A DNA stretch of 64,000 nucleotides from Musa acuminata AAA Group (Eukaryota; Streptophyta; Magnoliopsida; Zingiberales; Musaceae). Of this stretch, positions 24,301 through 34,183 are shown one piece after another. The translations under genes were made by a program, and so were the position numbers. Within the stretch, counting starts at the first letter, position 1. Each line of letters begins with the position of its first letter. Where the stretch lies: positions 11,664,501 through 11,728,500 of the forward strand of contig NC_088354.1 of assembly GCF_036884655.1 (NCBI RefSeq), given 5' to 3'. A model generated the notes under the pieces. That model made no database searches and had not been told where the DNA came from. It was given only the letters and a program-made list of their open reading frames with translations.

Positions 24301-27300
24301 TATCTGATGGTGCTGTTCATTCTTCATTTATATGACTGTCAATGGATCACTTTTGACCCAATTCAAGATGTGATCCTGTCAGAATTGGATATATATTCAG
24401 TTAATGATCTGATGATTCAAACAGTGACCTGATTCGATGATCCTTTTTATAATCTGACCAGATATAGATTGGATCCATCTGATCTGAAAATTTCTTCATC
24501 CAATTCCATATGGTATCATATAATATCATATATAACATGTAATATATACACTATGGTAGCTCTTTTGTCCACCTATATATATATTTAAAATGGTAACATA
24601 ATAAATATTTCTTAATTTGGATCATGTACTCCAGCCACCAGAGATCGGATATTGATTAATCCTGATGTGATTGGGCTCAATCTGTTTACATCCGTATATA
24701 GACTTGATAGTGATAAACAAGTCTGTCTCATATTTCTTTCAAGAATAATCAAGATGTCTAACATCTGAATTTTTTTTTTTTTTTTGAGGCCCTCGCTCAC
24801 TCCTATTAATTGTTATCATTGGATGGAATAATTTTTTTAACTTGTACTGGTACAACTCCTAGAAACATATTGTGCAAAATTGCTTGGCACTGCACCTCTG
24901 TGAGGACTTTAACTTGATTTGTAATTCATATATGTCCCAGCCTACAGATTCATTAAGAAAAGGACATGGTATGAGGTGGGATGGTGGCTGAAGAGGCTGA
25001 GGTGATCTTGTTCAAGCAATCATGCAGCAACCATAGCATATACTGGTCCTAAAAGCTTGCAATATAGTAGCTATTGCCTATTAGGACCATAGTTGGGTGG
25101 TCAGAGGATTAGAAGAGAAAATGTTGGCATTAGAAACATGTGTAGAAATGGATAGGTGAGGTGTGGTCCACTGGTCACAAACATTGAGAAGAAACGGATT
25201 TATGATAAACATATACTTTTTGTGTCATGACAGTCACTGACATATTAGCAACCGTCTCTCAAATGTGGCTCTTCTGAAAAGCCTTGTAAGAATTTTATTA
25301 GTTCTCTTGCAAGGAACACTCCATCAATCTTCCCTTGTATTCAGCAGCACAGAAGACTTTTTAGAGTCCAATTAGGAATTTCTTTTAGTGAGTGAGCGAG
25401 TGAAACATCAGGCTCAAGTATACAGATGCCTACTATATGACTTTGATGATAAGCAGTCCAGTCAAACTCGGCTAATCTGCCTCTCCATCCAAATCTGAAG
25501 AGGCTGATCGTTTTTACCGAATACTTTGATTCAAACTTTGATGGGATGAGGTTCATATGTTTCTAGTATATAAGAAAACAGCTATTGTCTATTGATTCTT
25601 GTTTGCTGGCAGATGTGTCCTCTATCAGTGTTAAGTAGTGCTGATTTTATTTTGACAAGCCTCAATCAGCGCAATAAGGTTATGTTTTCAGCTTATGTTG
25701 CAGGACTTGGTGGTCAGAAACATTTGGGTGTCAGATAGTGCTCCATATGTCTCTCATAGATCAACCTTATCCTAGTAACTCCTATGTTGTTTTTGATTGG
25801 GTGTCTCGTCTTTTAACTCCAGGGATAGTGGCTTATGGTTCCAAGAGTTTGTATAAGTTTGTGAATTGTGAAGGATAGCATTACAATGAAGGATTAAGAT
25901 TTTGATCCGGTACGGCAATGGTTGATGGTCACTGGTACAATGTTGGTACTGTATGGTGTATACCGGATATTTTATTGAACAGTGCCAGTCAGACCATTGC
26001 TAGCGAAGGGAGAAAAAAAGGGGGAGAAAGGATGGAAATAAGGATGCAAATAAAGAGGAGTGAGAGCTATAGTGGGAAGGAGCCAACAGTGACTGGCAGG
26101 TAGGATGAGAAGAAGTAGCAGTGTAAGAAGGAGCTAAAGGTAAAAAAAAACAGGATACAGTTGATACCAGTACTAGTTAGCCAGGTGTATGGTTACCAGG
26201 CACCTGGTGTATGGTTACCAGGCAGTAGGTGTACGATCAGTATCGCTTGGTACCAATTAGCTTACCGGGTGTGCTTGGTGTCAAACTGTTAGAAACCTTG
26301 CAGATTCTAAACTTGGGGTTGATCTCTTTAGGGGATCGGCCTCCTTGGAACTATATAGGGGTTCCTTCCTCCAAGTTGCTGCTCAAAGGCTGCAGAAAAG
26401 ATTCATCTATTGCTTATGAAAAGAGGTGGAATACATGACTATTTATAGGGCTTCTAAACCCTAACTCCTAATAGGACTCTTACTTAAGACTCCTACTTCT
26501 AACCAACTCCTAATATGACTCCTAATCAAGACTCCTACTTCTAACCAACTCCTAATAGGACTCCTACTCAAGACTCCTATTCCTTTACAACTTCTTATTC
26601 TTCTCTAAGAAATAACCTCCTAACCCTAGCCGGCCACTTCACATCTTTAATAGGGGTTGACTTAGGTAGGTTTTACATGAATGTCCCTCTCAATTAGGAC
26701 TCTCCTAGCTAGAGTCCTAACACAAACCAGATGGGAGAAATTGCCTGGTCTACTAAACAGTTAGCACTGGTACAGTTCAGTTTTTAAAACCTTGGTTACA
26801 ACAATCATATTGTGCCGAAAACAGACGTTTGAAATTTTATTGTCAAATTTGTTCGCTTTTGGTATATTTGTTTTTTGTGATGGTGTATTCACATTCTAAA
26901 TATTTCTCATTTGAAATATGATCAAAGTTGTTTTTGCACCTTTTTTTTCTGCTATAATGCAATCTCGGATACAGGAACGAAAAAAGAGACGTGCCGAGGA
27001 ATCCAAGAATGCAGCTCCTGCTCAGACTCCTCTCGAAGCAACCCGTCAGATGCTCAAGAAAAAGGTGCTCTTTCTTGTCAACTTAATAGGTTGTCATTGC
27101 ATGTGCTTGCGATAATGGGAGATTTTTGCTAGTGTTCATATCGTTTCATGGATTTCAACATTTTCTATTGTCTAATCAATATGCCTTTTTTTTTCTACAG
27201 ACCTTCAGTTCGAAAGTCAATTATGAAGCATTGGAAGCTCTATACACTGTAATTCTTTGTCCCTTCTCTTAATGAGCTTTTTTTATGCTAAGAACTGCAA

Positions 27301-28183
27301 TTTCTTCATGTTTATGCCACACAATTATTTGATGTACCAGGAGAAATGCTCTTAATTTTTTTGTGTAGTTAAAGCATTGTTATAGATCATTTCATCATAC
27401 ATCTCTTGTAGTTTAAGAATCTTGTTGTTTTTTGTAAAAATTAGTTTATATTGAACTATCACCTAGTGTTGCAATATCTCAATTTTAAATTAGATATTTT
27501 TGGCAACAGACATGCTTCTTACATTGAACAGGAGATTCCAAATACACAATGCATTTCTAGAAATAACTGATATTAGTCTCTGAATCTTTCTGCTTTAAAG
27601 TACATATCCAAGAGTTGCATTGGTCCCATTAGAACTTTTCTTTTTCTTTTGACGCACTGGGAGTTAAGGAATGAATAATGATGTTCTATCAGCTCTCTCA
27701 TTATCGTTACGGAAGAATCCTGGTAGACTTCACAGGTAGTGCAAAATATTGCAATATGTAAGGTTGACCTTTGTATCGACATTTCTGCATCTTATGAGCT
27801 TCTTGGAATAGTAGTTTGGACTGTCAATAGATATACCACCTAGTAAATGCAAAATGATATACTAAATGCAATGCACTGGGAATTATTATGAAAGAAATGT
27901 TTCTTTAAATGTAGTTTTAGATTTTTATTCTGCCTTAGTGATCATGTGTTTTCAACAGTCTGAACAAGACAATGGGAAAAAGCAAAAAATCGAATCAGAT
28001 GCCGCTGATCCTTACAATCTCCATGACAACATTGAGAATCATGGAGTTGATCCAGGTGCTACGGAGGATGGTGACAGGCCTGAAGAATTTGAAGACCACA
28101 ATTTTGCAGAAGTCAGTTATGATGATTACAATGGGATTGGTGATGAAGATTATGGGTATGACGAGGATTTTGATTTTTCGTGA
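6350..28183 (+). CDS. BRF1: Transcription factor IIIB subunit BRF1 (TFIIB-related factor), 19 coding exons
   Basis: Exons: 6350-6414, 6561-6642, 6752-6827, 8160-8245, 8331-8407, 11512-11568, 11683-11795, 17601-17680, 17793-17879, 19095-19175, 20234-20380, 20468-20623, 22061-22139, 22280-22377, 22540-22620, 22703-22840, 26975-27064, 27201-27248, 27959-28183. Together they give 621 aa in one open frame. An N-terminal zinc ribbon has C4, C7, C24 and C27. Two TFIIB-type cyclin folds follow, roughly residues 75-170 and 180-275 (DEIRHIVDSLRVGG, TSQVAAACLYIACRQ, GRKPSGLCGAALYISAHSHG). A cysteine block, VLCKHKDSEVPHFAHGLC, lies near 295-315. The BRF-specific TBP-binding block, NEEEKELKKIIWEEMNKEYL, is at about 434-453. 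The acidic C-terminus ends in DEDFDFS. In the known family BRF1 recruits Pol III to tRNA and 5S genes with TBP and BDP1. The exon 12 donor (CAT|GTGTGC) is weak and least certain. Confidence 0.93.
7196..7275 (+). repeat. Exact 40-bp tandem duplication in BRF1 intron 3
   Basis: The unit beginning TGCACGCAGAATTTAGAGGC occurs twice with no mismatch, at 7196-7235 and 7236-7275, and a third start (TGCAC) follows at 7276. It sits in a GC-richer block (about 7130-7310) with AGGCGC/GCGCTTG motifs like those of the hAT-type MITEs further on, so it may lie in an old, damaged MITE relative. Confidence 0.8.
10140..10799 (+). mobile_element. hAT-type MITE, copy 1, in BRF1 intron 5
   Basis: This is a 660-bp element with terminal inverted repeats CAGTGATTTAAAAATCGC (left) and CAGTGATTTAAAATGGCGC (reverse complement of the right end). 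It is flanked by a perfect 8-bp target duplication CTTTCTAC at 10132-10139 and 10800-10807. The 8-bp duplication and the CA-G ends fit the hAT superfamily. It has no transposase. Inside are an AT-rich part (10220-10360), a GGAGCGGGAGC/AGCAGC purine-rich part (10370-10540) and GC-rich subterminal GCGCTCG/GCCTCGCC repeats. It must be spliced out with the intron for BRF1 to work. Confidence 0.88.
12195..12640 (+). repeat. 5' LTR of the nested retrotransposon
   Basis: TG...CA-bounded direct repeat of 446 bp, equal in length to the copy at 16311-16756. It has GTTTTTCGGAGATG and a T-rich 3' part, and ends in GCTAAGTCCGTGACA. Confidence 0.9.
12643..12654 (+). other. Primer-binding site of the LTR element
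   Basis: TGGTATCAGAGC starts two bases after the 5' LTR. It is the standard plant LTR-element site complementary to the 3' end of initiator methionine tRNA. Confidence 0.9.
14451..14745 (+). repeat. Diverged duplication inside the LTR element interior
   Basis: The stretch around 14451-14500 (GAGGGACTAGATCATACGGA then GGTATGATCGGGAGCTACTGG) recurs at about 14691-14740 (GAGGGACTTGATCATGCAGA then GGTATGATCGAAGCAACTGG). This is a direct repeat with a spacing near 240 bp. It carries no coding signal and may be a structural or packaging region of the non-autonomous element. Confidence 0.55.
16302..16310 (+). other. Polypurine tract of the LTR element
   Basis: GGGGGAGAA stands directly before the 3' LTR, at the position of the plus-strand primer in LTR elements. 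Confidence 0.75.
16311..16756 (+). repeat. 3' LTR of the nested retrotransposon
   Basis: Direct repeat of 446 bp matching 12195-12640 with about 16 substitutions and no length change. It ends in GTGATA, where the 5' copy has GTGACA. Confidence 0.9.
26287..26722 (+). mobile_element. Solo LTR in BRF1 intron 16
   Basis: The 436-bp stretch begins TGTTAG and ends CTAACA, which are inverted ends of the TG...CA type. It is flanked by a perfect 5-bp target duplication CAAAC at 26282-26286 and 26723-26727. It contains a TATA-like CTATTTATAGG near 26440 and a 42-bp tandem repeat. There is no second copy and no internal domain, so it is best read as the product of LTR-LTR recombination. It sits inside an older repetitive stretch (about 25900-26800) with GGTACNG-rich short repeats. 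Confidence 0.85.
26462..26587 (+). repeat. Three-copy 42-bp tandem repeat inside the solo LTR
   Basis: Units start at 26462, 26504 and 26546, each built on ACTCCTAATA, GACTCCTA and CAAGACTCCTACTTCTAAC, with a few mismatches. Tandem repeats like this are common in LTR U3/R regions. Confidence 0.75.
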
Positions 28184-29536
28184 TGGCATAACGTGATCTT
28201 ACACGCTCCCTCTATCCAGTAAGACTCTTCTAGCTACATGTTGAAGTGACTGCTGCCTCTCCTGTAGATTTATCTGCTATTTATTTTATCCTATTTAATT
28301 CTTCTTCTTTTTTACATTATTCTTTATAATGCAACGCTTGCTGGGTTTTTGAGTCGATGGTGCATTGACTAGAGTTACTATAGCTGTATCCCTGACTTAA
28401 TAACAACTTAGTAGTTGTAATTAGCGGTAGTCTGAGGTTACTGTGTTTGTGAGCTTTGTGAATATTATTAAGTTTATATAATTATGTATTTCCGTTACAC
28501 ATCATTGTGAGCTTTCATGTGGCATGTTGTGGGCCCACAGATTGGGATGCGAAAGTGATGTTATGTGATGATAGTAATGTTATATAATTACTGTTTGATC
28601 CCAAGCCATGCATAAAAATTGTTATGTAGTTATAGCTACACGCTATCTCACAAAGTAATTGCCCTACCGATAAAGTCGAGGGTTTTTACATCACCTGATA
28701 TGACCGGCTAACAGAAATAAGTCGTTATAGGAACAAAGAAGGGATGATGTCAAGACAAGCACTTGATGTTTGGAAGCTCAGACCAAGAAAAGTAGGTGAA
28801 CGACGACCCAAAGTTATATCTGTTTAATTTGGTCGTACTGTCTTTCCCATTCGTTCTCATCGTGTGAATGGAGGAGCGATGGTTTCAGAAGAGACGGCAA
28901 TTCGGAGACCAAATGACCCGTAAATTATCGGCTCCCACAACATCACACGTTTCCTCCATTAAATATCTTCCCCGCTGCACACCCACTCACGTAGCTGGAA
29001 ATAGGTTGTAGCGACGGAGACAGAACGTACGATTCTTAGACGTGGCCATCGCTCCGCTGTCTTTGTTTGGTCCACACACGCTAGCTTTCCTCGATTCATC
29101 CTCGCTTTCTTTCCTGTGTTCCATCGATCGTGATGTCGATGTGGAGGTTCTTCCTCTCCTCGTCTCAAATCTTATCGCCTGCCAATAGCCTTTACCATCT
29201 ACGCACGTCGATTTAAAGCAATCACACGGATATCTCTTATTCATGTAACCAAACAAACACACAGCAGCATGACCTGAAGAAGAAGAAGAAGAAGAAGAAA
29301 GGAATCCTCTCCCCCTCTTCATCTTGGACTCCTAACACGACACACACACACACACACCAGACTTGATTCCTAAGACACGACTGACTCGGATTCCAACAAG
29401 AAGAAGAAGAAGAAGAAGAAGAAGAAGAAGAAGAAGAACCCCTCAGCCCATATACGGTATATGGCAACAGGCGAAGCCTTCACCTCCTCTTACCTATCTA
29501 TCGCGATAACAACTTATTATTTGGGATTATGTCGAT
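28184..29536. other. Intergenic between the convergent BRF1 and WUN1-like genes
   Basis: Contains the BRF1 3' UTR (from 28184) and, on the other strand, the WUN1-like 3' UTR. Microsatellites include (GAA)n at about 29276-29299, (CA)n at about 29339-29358 and (AAG)n just after. No further gene is seen. Confidence 0.5.
29398..29438 (+). repeat. (AAG)n microsatellite
   Basis: Uninterrupted AAG repeat of about 41 bp, in the probable 3' region of the WUN1-like gene (CTT on its sense strand). Confidence 0.9.
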
Positions 29537-30193
29537 TTAGATAGCCAGGACGAGGCCAGGAAAGGACTTCCCGGCTCGCTCGGGGCGGCTGCTCTCCCAC
29601 ACGGGAGTCCCGTGAGCCGACCCGGAGGAAGAAGAGGAGGAGCAGGAAGCGGCGGATTTGGAGGCCGAGTCGGCGGCGACTCGGGTGATGGTGAGGGAGG
29701 TGTTGAAGTACTCGCGGACCTGGGTGATTATCCCATCCGGGGCGATGGTCCAGGCGTGGACCCACGCGGTGTCGGCGTCGGGGCCGCTGCCCTCGGCGAC
29801 GACGGTGGAGCCGAAGGCGGCGACTCGCTCGGGCTTGAACTGGAAGGCGGCGGCGGCGGTTGTCTCCTCGTAGTCCGCGCCGGTGAGCATGCGCATCATG
29901 TGCTGGTGCTCCGGCGGACCATGGAACCACCACTCGATGTCGGGGGCCAGCAGCTGCTGCACCCGCTCCACGTCCCGCACGTTCAGGGCCTCATACAGCG
30001 TGAGCACTGCCCACTTGTTGCGGTCCTCCACGCTCTCTCCGCTCTCGTTAGCCAGTTCCGGTCTGAGCCCCTCTGGCTCTCGCTCTCTCTCTCTCGCCTC
30101 TCTTGCCGCGCTCGCACGCACCAAGGGAAAGGAAGGGTAGCTGTGGGAGGACGATCGAACTCGGAGCGAGTTGACGACTCGGTGAGCAACCAA
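29537..30193 (-). CDS. WUN1/SAG20-like wound-induced protein (NTF2/SnoaL-like fold), start uncertain
   Basis: The frame reads through the whole family signature: NKWAVLTLYEALNVRDVERV, LLAPDIEWWFHGPPEHQH, MMRMLTG, AAFGSTVVAEG, AWVHAWTIAPDGIITQVREY, FNTSLTITR, then a serine-rich linker and the C-terminal VWESS...GKSFPGLVLAI. These are features of wound-induced protein 1 and SAG20-type proteins, a small NTF2-like fold with no known catalytic role, linked to wounding and senescence. The oddity is the start. The coordinates take the open frame from a TTG at 30193, but there is no in-frame ATG between the TAA at 30227-30229 and the Met codon at 29897-29899. From that Met the product would be 120 aa and lack the first part of the fold. 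An upstream exon or a non-AUG start is possible. The gene is intronless in what is visible. Confidence 0.8.
   Translation of the reverse strand: MVAHRVVNSLRVRSSSHSYPSFPLVRASAAREAREREREPEGLRPELANESGESVEDRNKWAVLTLYEALNVRDVERVQQLLAPDIEWWFHGPPEHQHMMRMLTGADYEETTAAAAFQFKPERVAAFGSTVVAEGSGPDADTAWVHAWTIAPDGIITQVREYFNTSLTITRVAADSASKSAASCSSSSSSGSAHGTPVWESSRPERAGKSFPGLVLAI
29983..29994 (-). other. Minimal upstream ORF (Met-Arg-Pro-stop) within the WUN1-like gene
   Basis: ATGAGGCCCTGA, out of frame with the protein, is the first ATG downstream of the candidate TATA box. Its stop lies about 84 bases before the first in-frame ATG. It matters only if ribosomes scan from the predicted cap site. Confidence 0.5.
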
Positions 30194-30225
30194 GGGAGGG
30201 AGGGCGGTGTGGTTGGGTGGGTCGC

Positions 30226-30234
30226 GTTATATAG
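30226..30234 (-). promoter_or_regulatory. Candidate TATA box of the WUN1-like gene
   Basis: CTATATAAC on the minus strand. Usual spacing would put the cap site near 30200, directly ahead of the open frame. That makes an upstream coding exon less likely. Confidence 0.55.
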
Positions 30235-30417
30235 AGAGAAAGAAGGGCATGTGTGGCGGGTCCCACGCACCCCGGGCGTCATTAACTCTGGGCCCCGCCA
30301 CCTAACAGGTCGGTCGCGAAGGTGCGAGACCGCGTGTGAGTGCGCGGGCGTCATCGCAGGTGCGGTCGGTGTGGGTGTGGTGGAAGTCGTTGTGCTTGGT
30401 TCGGAAAGCTACGAAAA

Positions 30418-30440
30418 AGTCAAGCCTACCTCTTTTGACC
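30418..30440 (-). promoter_or_regulatory. Pair of W-boxes upstream of the WUN1-like gene
   Basis: TTGACT (minus strand, 30418-30423) and TTGACC (plus strand, 30435-30440) lie 12 bases apart, about 190-210 bp upstream of the TATA box. Clustered TTGAC-C/T sites are known WRKY targets in wound and defence promoters, so the link is plausible but inferred. Confidence 0.4.
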
Positions 30441-33400
30441 AAATCGAGTTCCGTGCGAGCAAATCACTCGGCAATATAGTTTAAAGGTTGCTTCTCATGT
30501 GATCGTGCTAATAAATCGGGGATGATTCGTTGAAGTAATTCTCACATAATCTTGAATTCAATTATTTATAATCCCAACTATGGCATTAGTGTTCATTTGT
30601 AGACCAAAATTAAAATAGTTATTAGCAAATATAAAAATCATGCACGAAGCAATTAATGAGGGAAGAGACGGCTATCAAGTCCAAAGATAAAAGAAATAGA
30701 TAATAGTTATACAAATTAAAGTCGAGAAGAAGAGGAAAATATAAGTTGGACAATTTTTTAAAAAAATATACTATTTTTGGAATTTTTTTATAACATCTCC
30801 ATCTTAAAAATTTTTAAAACTAAATAAAAGATCATTTTATCTCTTTTTCCATTGAATCTATCATCGCCCGAAGATTGATCATATAAAAAGATTATCTTGT
30901 TCCTTTTTTCAGTCAAACTTATCATCACCCATGACTTACAAGGATTGCTTCCGCTGAAGATTAGCATGCGATTACCCCCTCTTCTTTCTTCCCTTGTTGT
31001 CGATGATAAGAACCGCAAGTGAAGAAAGAAGGCGAGTCTACAAACGACGACGAGAACTACAAGCGATTATTCGAGACAAAGGAAATGATCGATGGGCTAG
31101 AGGTGGGCGAAAGGCGATTACCAACGTGGGTAAAAGGATCTTTATCAAAATAAATATATTGTTTCAATTTTTTTTTAAAGTATGAATGCTTTATAAAAAA
31201 AATTTAAAAAGAAGATATTTTTTAAGAATTTACCCAATATTTTTTTGATTTAATAGTTCAATGTCCAAGTGCAATATGTGTTATTTAAGAAGGTTTAATT
31301 TTCGATACATATGTTTACAAGTGGTTTATAAGCAAATCAAACATTAATAACCCTCTTGCTATAGAATTAATTACCTTCTCTACTGGTCATTATTAAAGCT
31401 TCTTAAGAATCTATTGATATAAATAAATAAGATCATCCAATCACGTAGACAAAGGCTAAATCAATCATTCAATTACTATTTTATTTTCTATACAACCAAG
31501 ATGATAACTGGCAAATGAACGCACGATCTAGAAATCCTTATCTATATCTTTCGTGACATTTTTTTCTACATGTCATGGTGTATTATTGTCCTCAAACACT
31601 AAAGTATGGATGGGTATGTATGATGGTTGTTGGGGGTGCTTTGATGGTGGATGTTTGGGGCCATGGCAAGTCCATTATGATTTGAAGGCAAAGGCTGCCA
31701 TCATGCAATGTGGGTTGGCGTGTACCGCATTAAATAGTTATCTTCGTCCTCAGTAGGTTCCCGAAGCATAGAGGTGCATTCCGGGGTTGGATGATGTGGG
31801 GAAGGTGAGTTGGGACGCTCATCCCAATTTGGATCCAATTTCCAATAAATATAATTTTAGATGGGAATTGATGTGGTCGAAAATGATAAAACAAGCTAAT
31901 TATATAACAATAAATATTCTTCGAATCAAAAAATAATTTTAATGATAAACAATTGAGGATAGGTATTTTTTATCACTTTCACGTTCTACTTTACCTCAAA
32001 CTATTTACTCATTTCGAGCGGTAGCTTATTTCATCGTCAAATGAGCTTACTCATAGAGCAATCTCTCATCGTTAGTCTCTTTTCATAGGTAATAGATAGA
32101 TATAAAGAAGATCTTCTTCGGGTTCCTTTTACATTAATAATGCTTGCTCGAGATTCATATTAACAGATCATGTTATTTTAAATACTCGAATTGATGATCA
32201 AATTTGAAACCAATAGGAGTAGGAAGTAACATAAATTAATCCTAATTTGTCATATCATGTTGCAAATCATGATATGAGTTAGGATAGAGATTAAATACAG
32301 ATGATTTAGAGTCAAATGTTGTTATCCCTAAAGATGAGACAACTCTTGTTCTCATGTGCAAGAGATAAGTAACATGTTCTAATTGTAGAATTATTGATTG
32401 AAATGGGTCTAACTCTACAAAAACATAATGTTGGTGATTCCTCAAATCCATGATACATTCTTCAATTTAAAGAATTCATGAATGAGATTGTGTATGTTAG
32501 ATATAATCTAACAAATTACGGTTTCGAGATAAGTTTTTGAATAGGAGTTTGAATCTTATTCTACCTCTCTTTATTTCATCTAATATTTATGTTTCTTCTA
32601 ATTAGTTTGTACCATGCCATGCACTTGTTCATAAATTTTGTCTGAGAATGAGAAAAAAGAAAAATCTAATAACAAAAGTTTGGCAAAACAAAGAAATTTT
32701 TTTTTTCTTGTTCTTGCACTGATCCTTTTGTTCTTATAAACAATTCCAAGTCTCCTTATTCTTAGGAGCATTTGTGCCACTGTTAATGAGAGGGTGATAT
32801 AGCCACTGTGAATGTTCAGCTAGTAAGGAAAGAGAGATGTGTCCACTTGAGGTCCCACCACAATGTATTATTAGTCTTCTTGAAAGAAACGTTCTTCTTT
32901 TCTTTTTTTTTCTTATGCAAATAATAATAGCACACTGTGAGGATAAGTGGAGCTTTTCGATAGTGCCGTCCACAGTAAGTGAAAACAACAGCTCGTTATC
33001 GTCCGATCTCTCCAATTTTTTTTTTGGTGAAAAGACATAGAACACAGAGAGAGAAAAAGAAAAAGGTCGAATTCTCAATCGTGAAGGAGCATATGATGCT
33101 CCTAAATTTTATTACCTCTGAGAAAACTGAACTAATCAGGTTTTATTTTGAGTTGTTGGTTGAAATTTATCTCCTCCAGCCCATACGTGGGTTTGGACCG
33201 GATAATTTAATCTTGGAGCCCAAATCAATAATTAAAAAAAATTAAAAAAGAGATAGCGTTCAGTGAGTCACGACGCACAGAGAGAGAAAAATAAGATTTT
33301 AAATTTTTTACTTGACGATCAGAGATAAAACTTTGTCAGTTTAAACCTAAATTATATTTGGAGAATTCTTATAGCAAGCTCTACAATCCTAATGATGCTG

Positions 33401-33886
33401 ATATACAATTTACCCTCTCTGAGGTACTTTCATGTTATACCCACTTGGGGAGACTTAAACTTTTTATTGATGAGATCTGTGATATCCATGTGATGATGAT
33501 ATATTATTATTGAGCCAAGATATGTAGTCTTGATGCTATTATGTTATCTTATTATTTTAGAAAAGATTTATTATAAATTTATTATCATTATAGTTTGAGG
33601 TGGACTACGGTCCCATGGTTTTTTCCTGCATTATGTTTTTCACGTTAAAATTTGATCTCACTTTGTGATTGATTTATTACTCTACTGCTCTAGTTGATAT
33701 TTATATTTTGATACCACTAAAACACCATTTTAATATTTACATTTTGATATTAAAAGAGGTGGACTACTAACTTTTTATTTAATGATGAAATTATTGTTTC
33801 TCACTAAAACACCCTCACTAAATTCTTCAAATTTAAAAATAATCCATTGTCTTATCACTGAATAATATATTGTAGAGTGACAGCTT

Positions 33887-33963
<77 letters not shown>

Positions 33964-34183
33964 TTAAGCTTTCAACTTTAATAATATGGATTCTTAGATC
34001 CCCTCTCATCATATAATAATGAATTTTGCTGAGTTGTAAAAGGATTCTAGGAAAAAGGAGAAAGTATTCAGAATATTTTCTCATGATGTGATGGAGAACA
34101 AGTCCTCAAAATGCATACAATAATTCATAGGCAATGGTCTAATGATCTCATGAACATCAACAAGCAACGCTATTACATGGAGA
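30441..34183. other. AT-rich intergenic region, no gene seen
   Basis: About 3.7 kb of AT-rich sequence with short ORFs and homopolymer runs, plus a long (TA)n tract. No protein domain, RNA gene or clear transposon ends were recognised. Confidence 0.5.
33890..33961 (+). repeat. (TA)n microsatellite, 72 bp
   Basis: Uninterrupted AT/TA dinucleotide repeat about 36 units long, roughly 220 bp downstream of the NPF stop codon. It is a perfect self-complementary tract, and its length is likely to vary between individuals and assemblies. Confidence 0.95.

Noticed and set aside
26441..26620. CRISPR-like repeat array
   Set aside because: The repeats are contiguous 42-bp tandem units without spacers, inside a solo LTR in plant nuclear DNA.
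29612..30484. 290-aa plus-strand ORF opposite the WUN1-like gene
   Set aside because: Glycine/valine/arginine-rich shadow of a GC-rich gene on the other strand, running through its promoter; no family resemblance.
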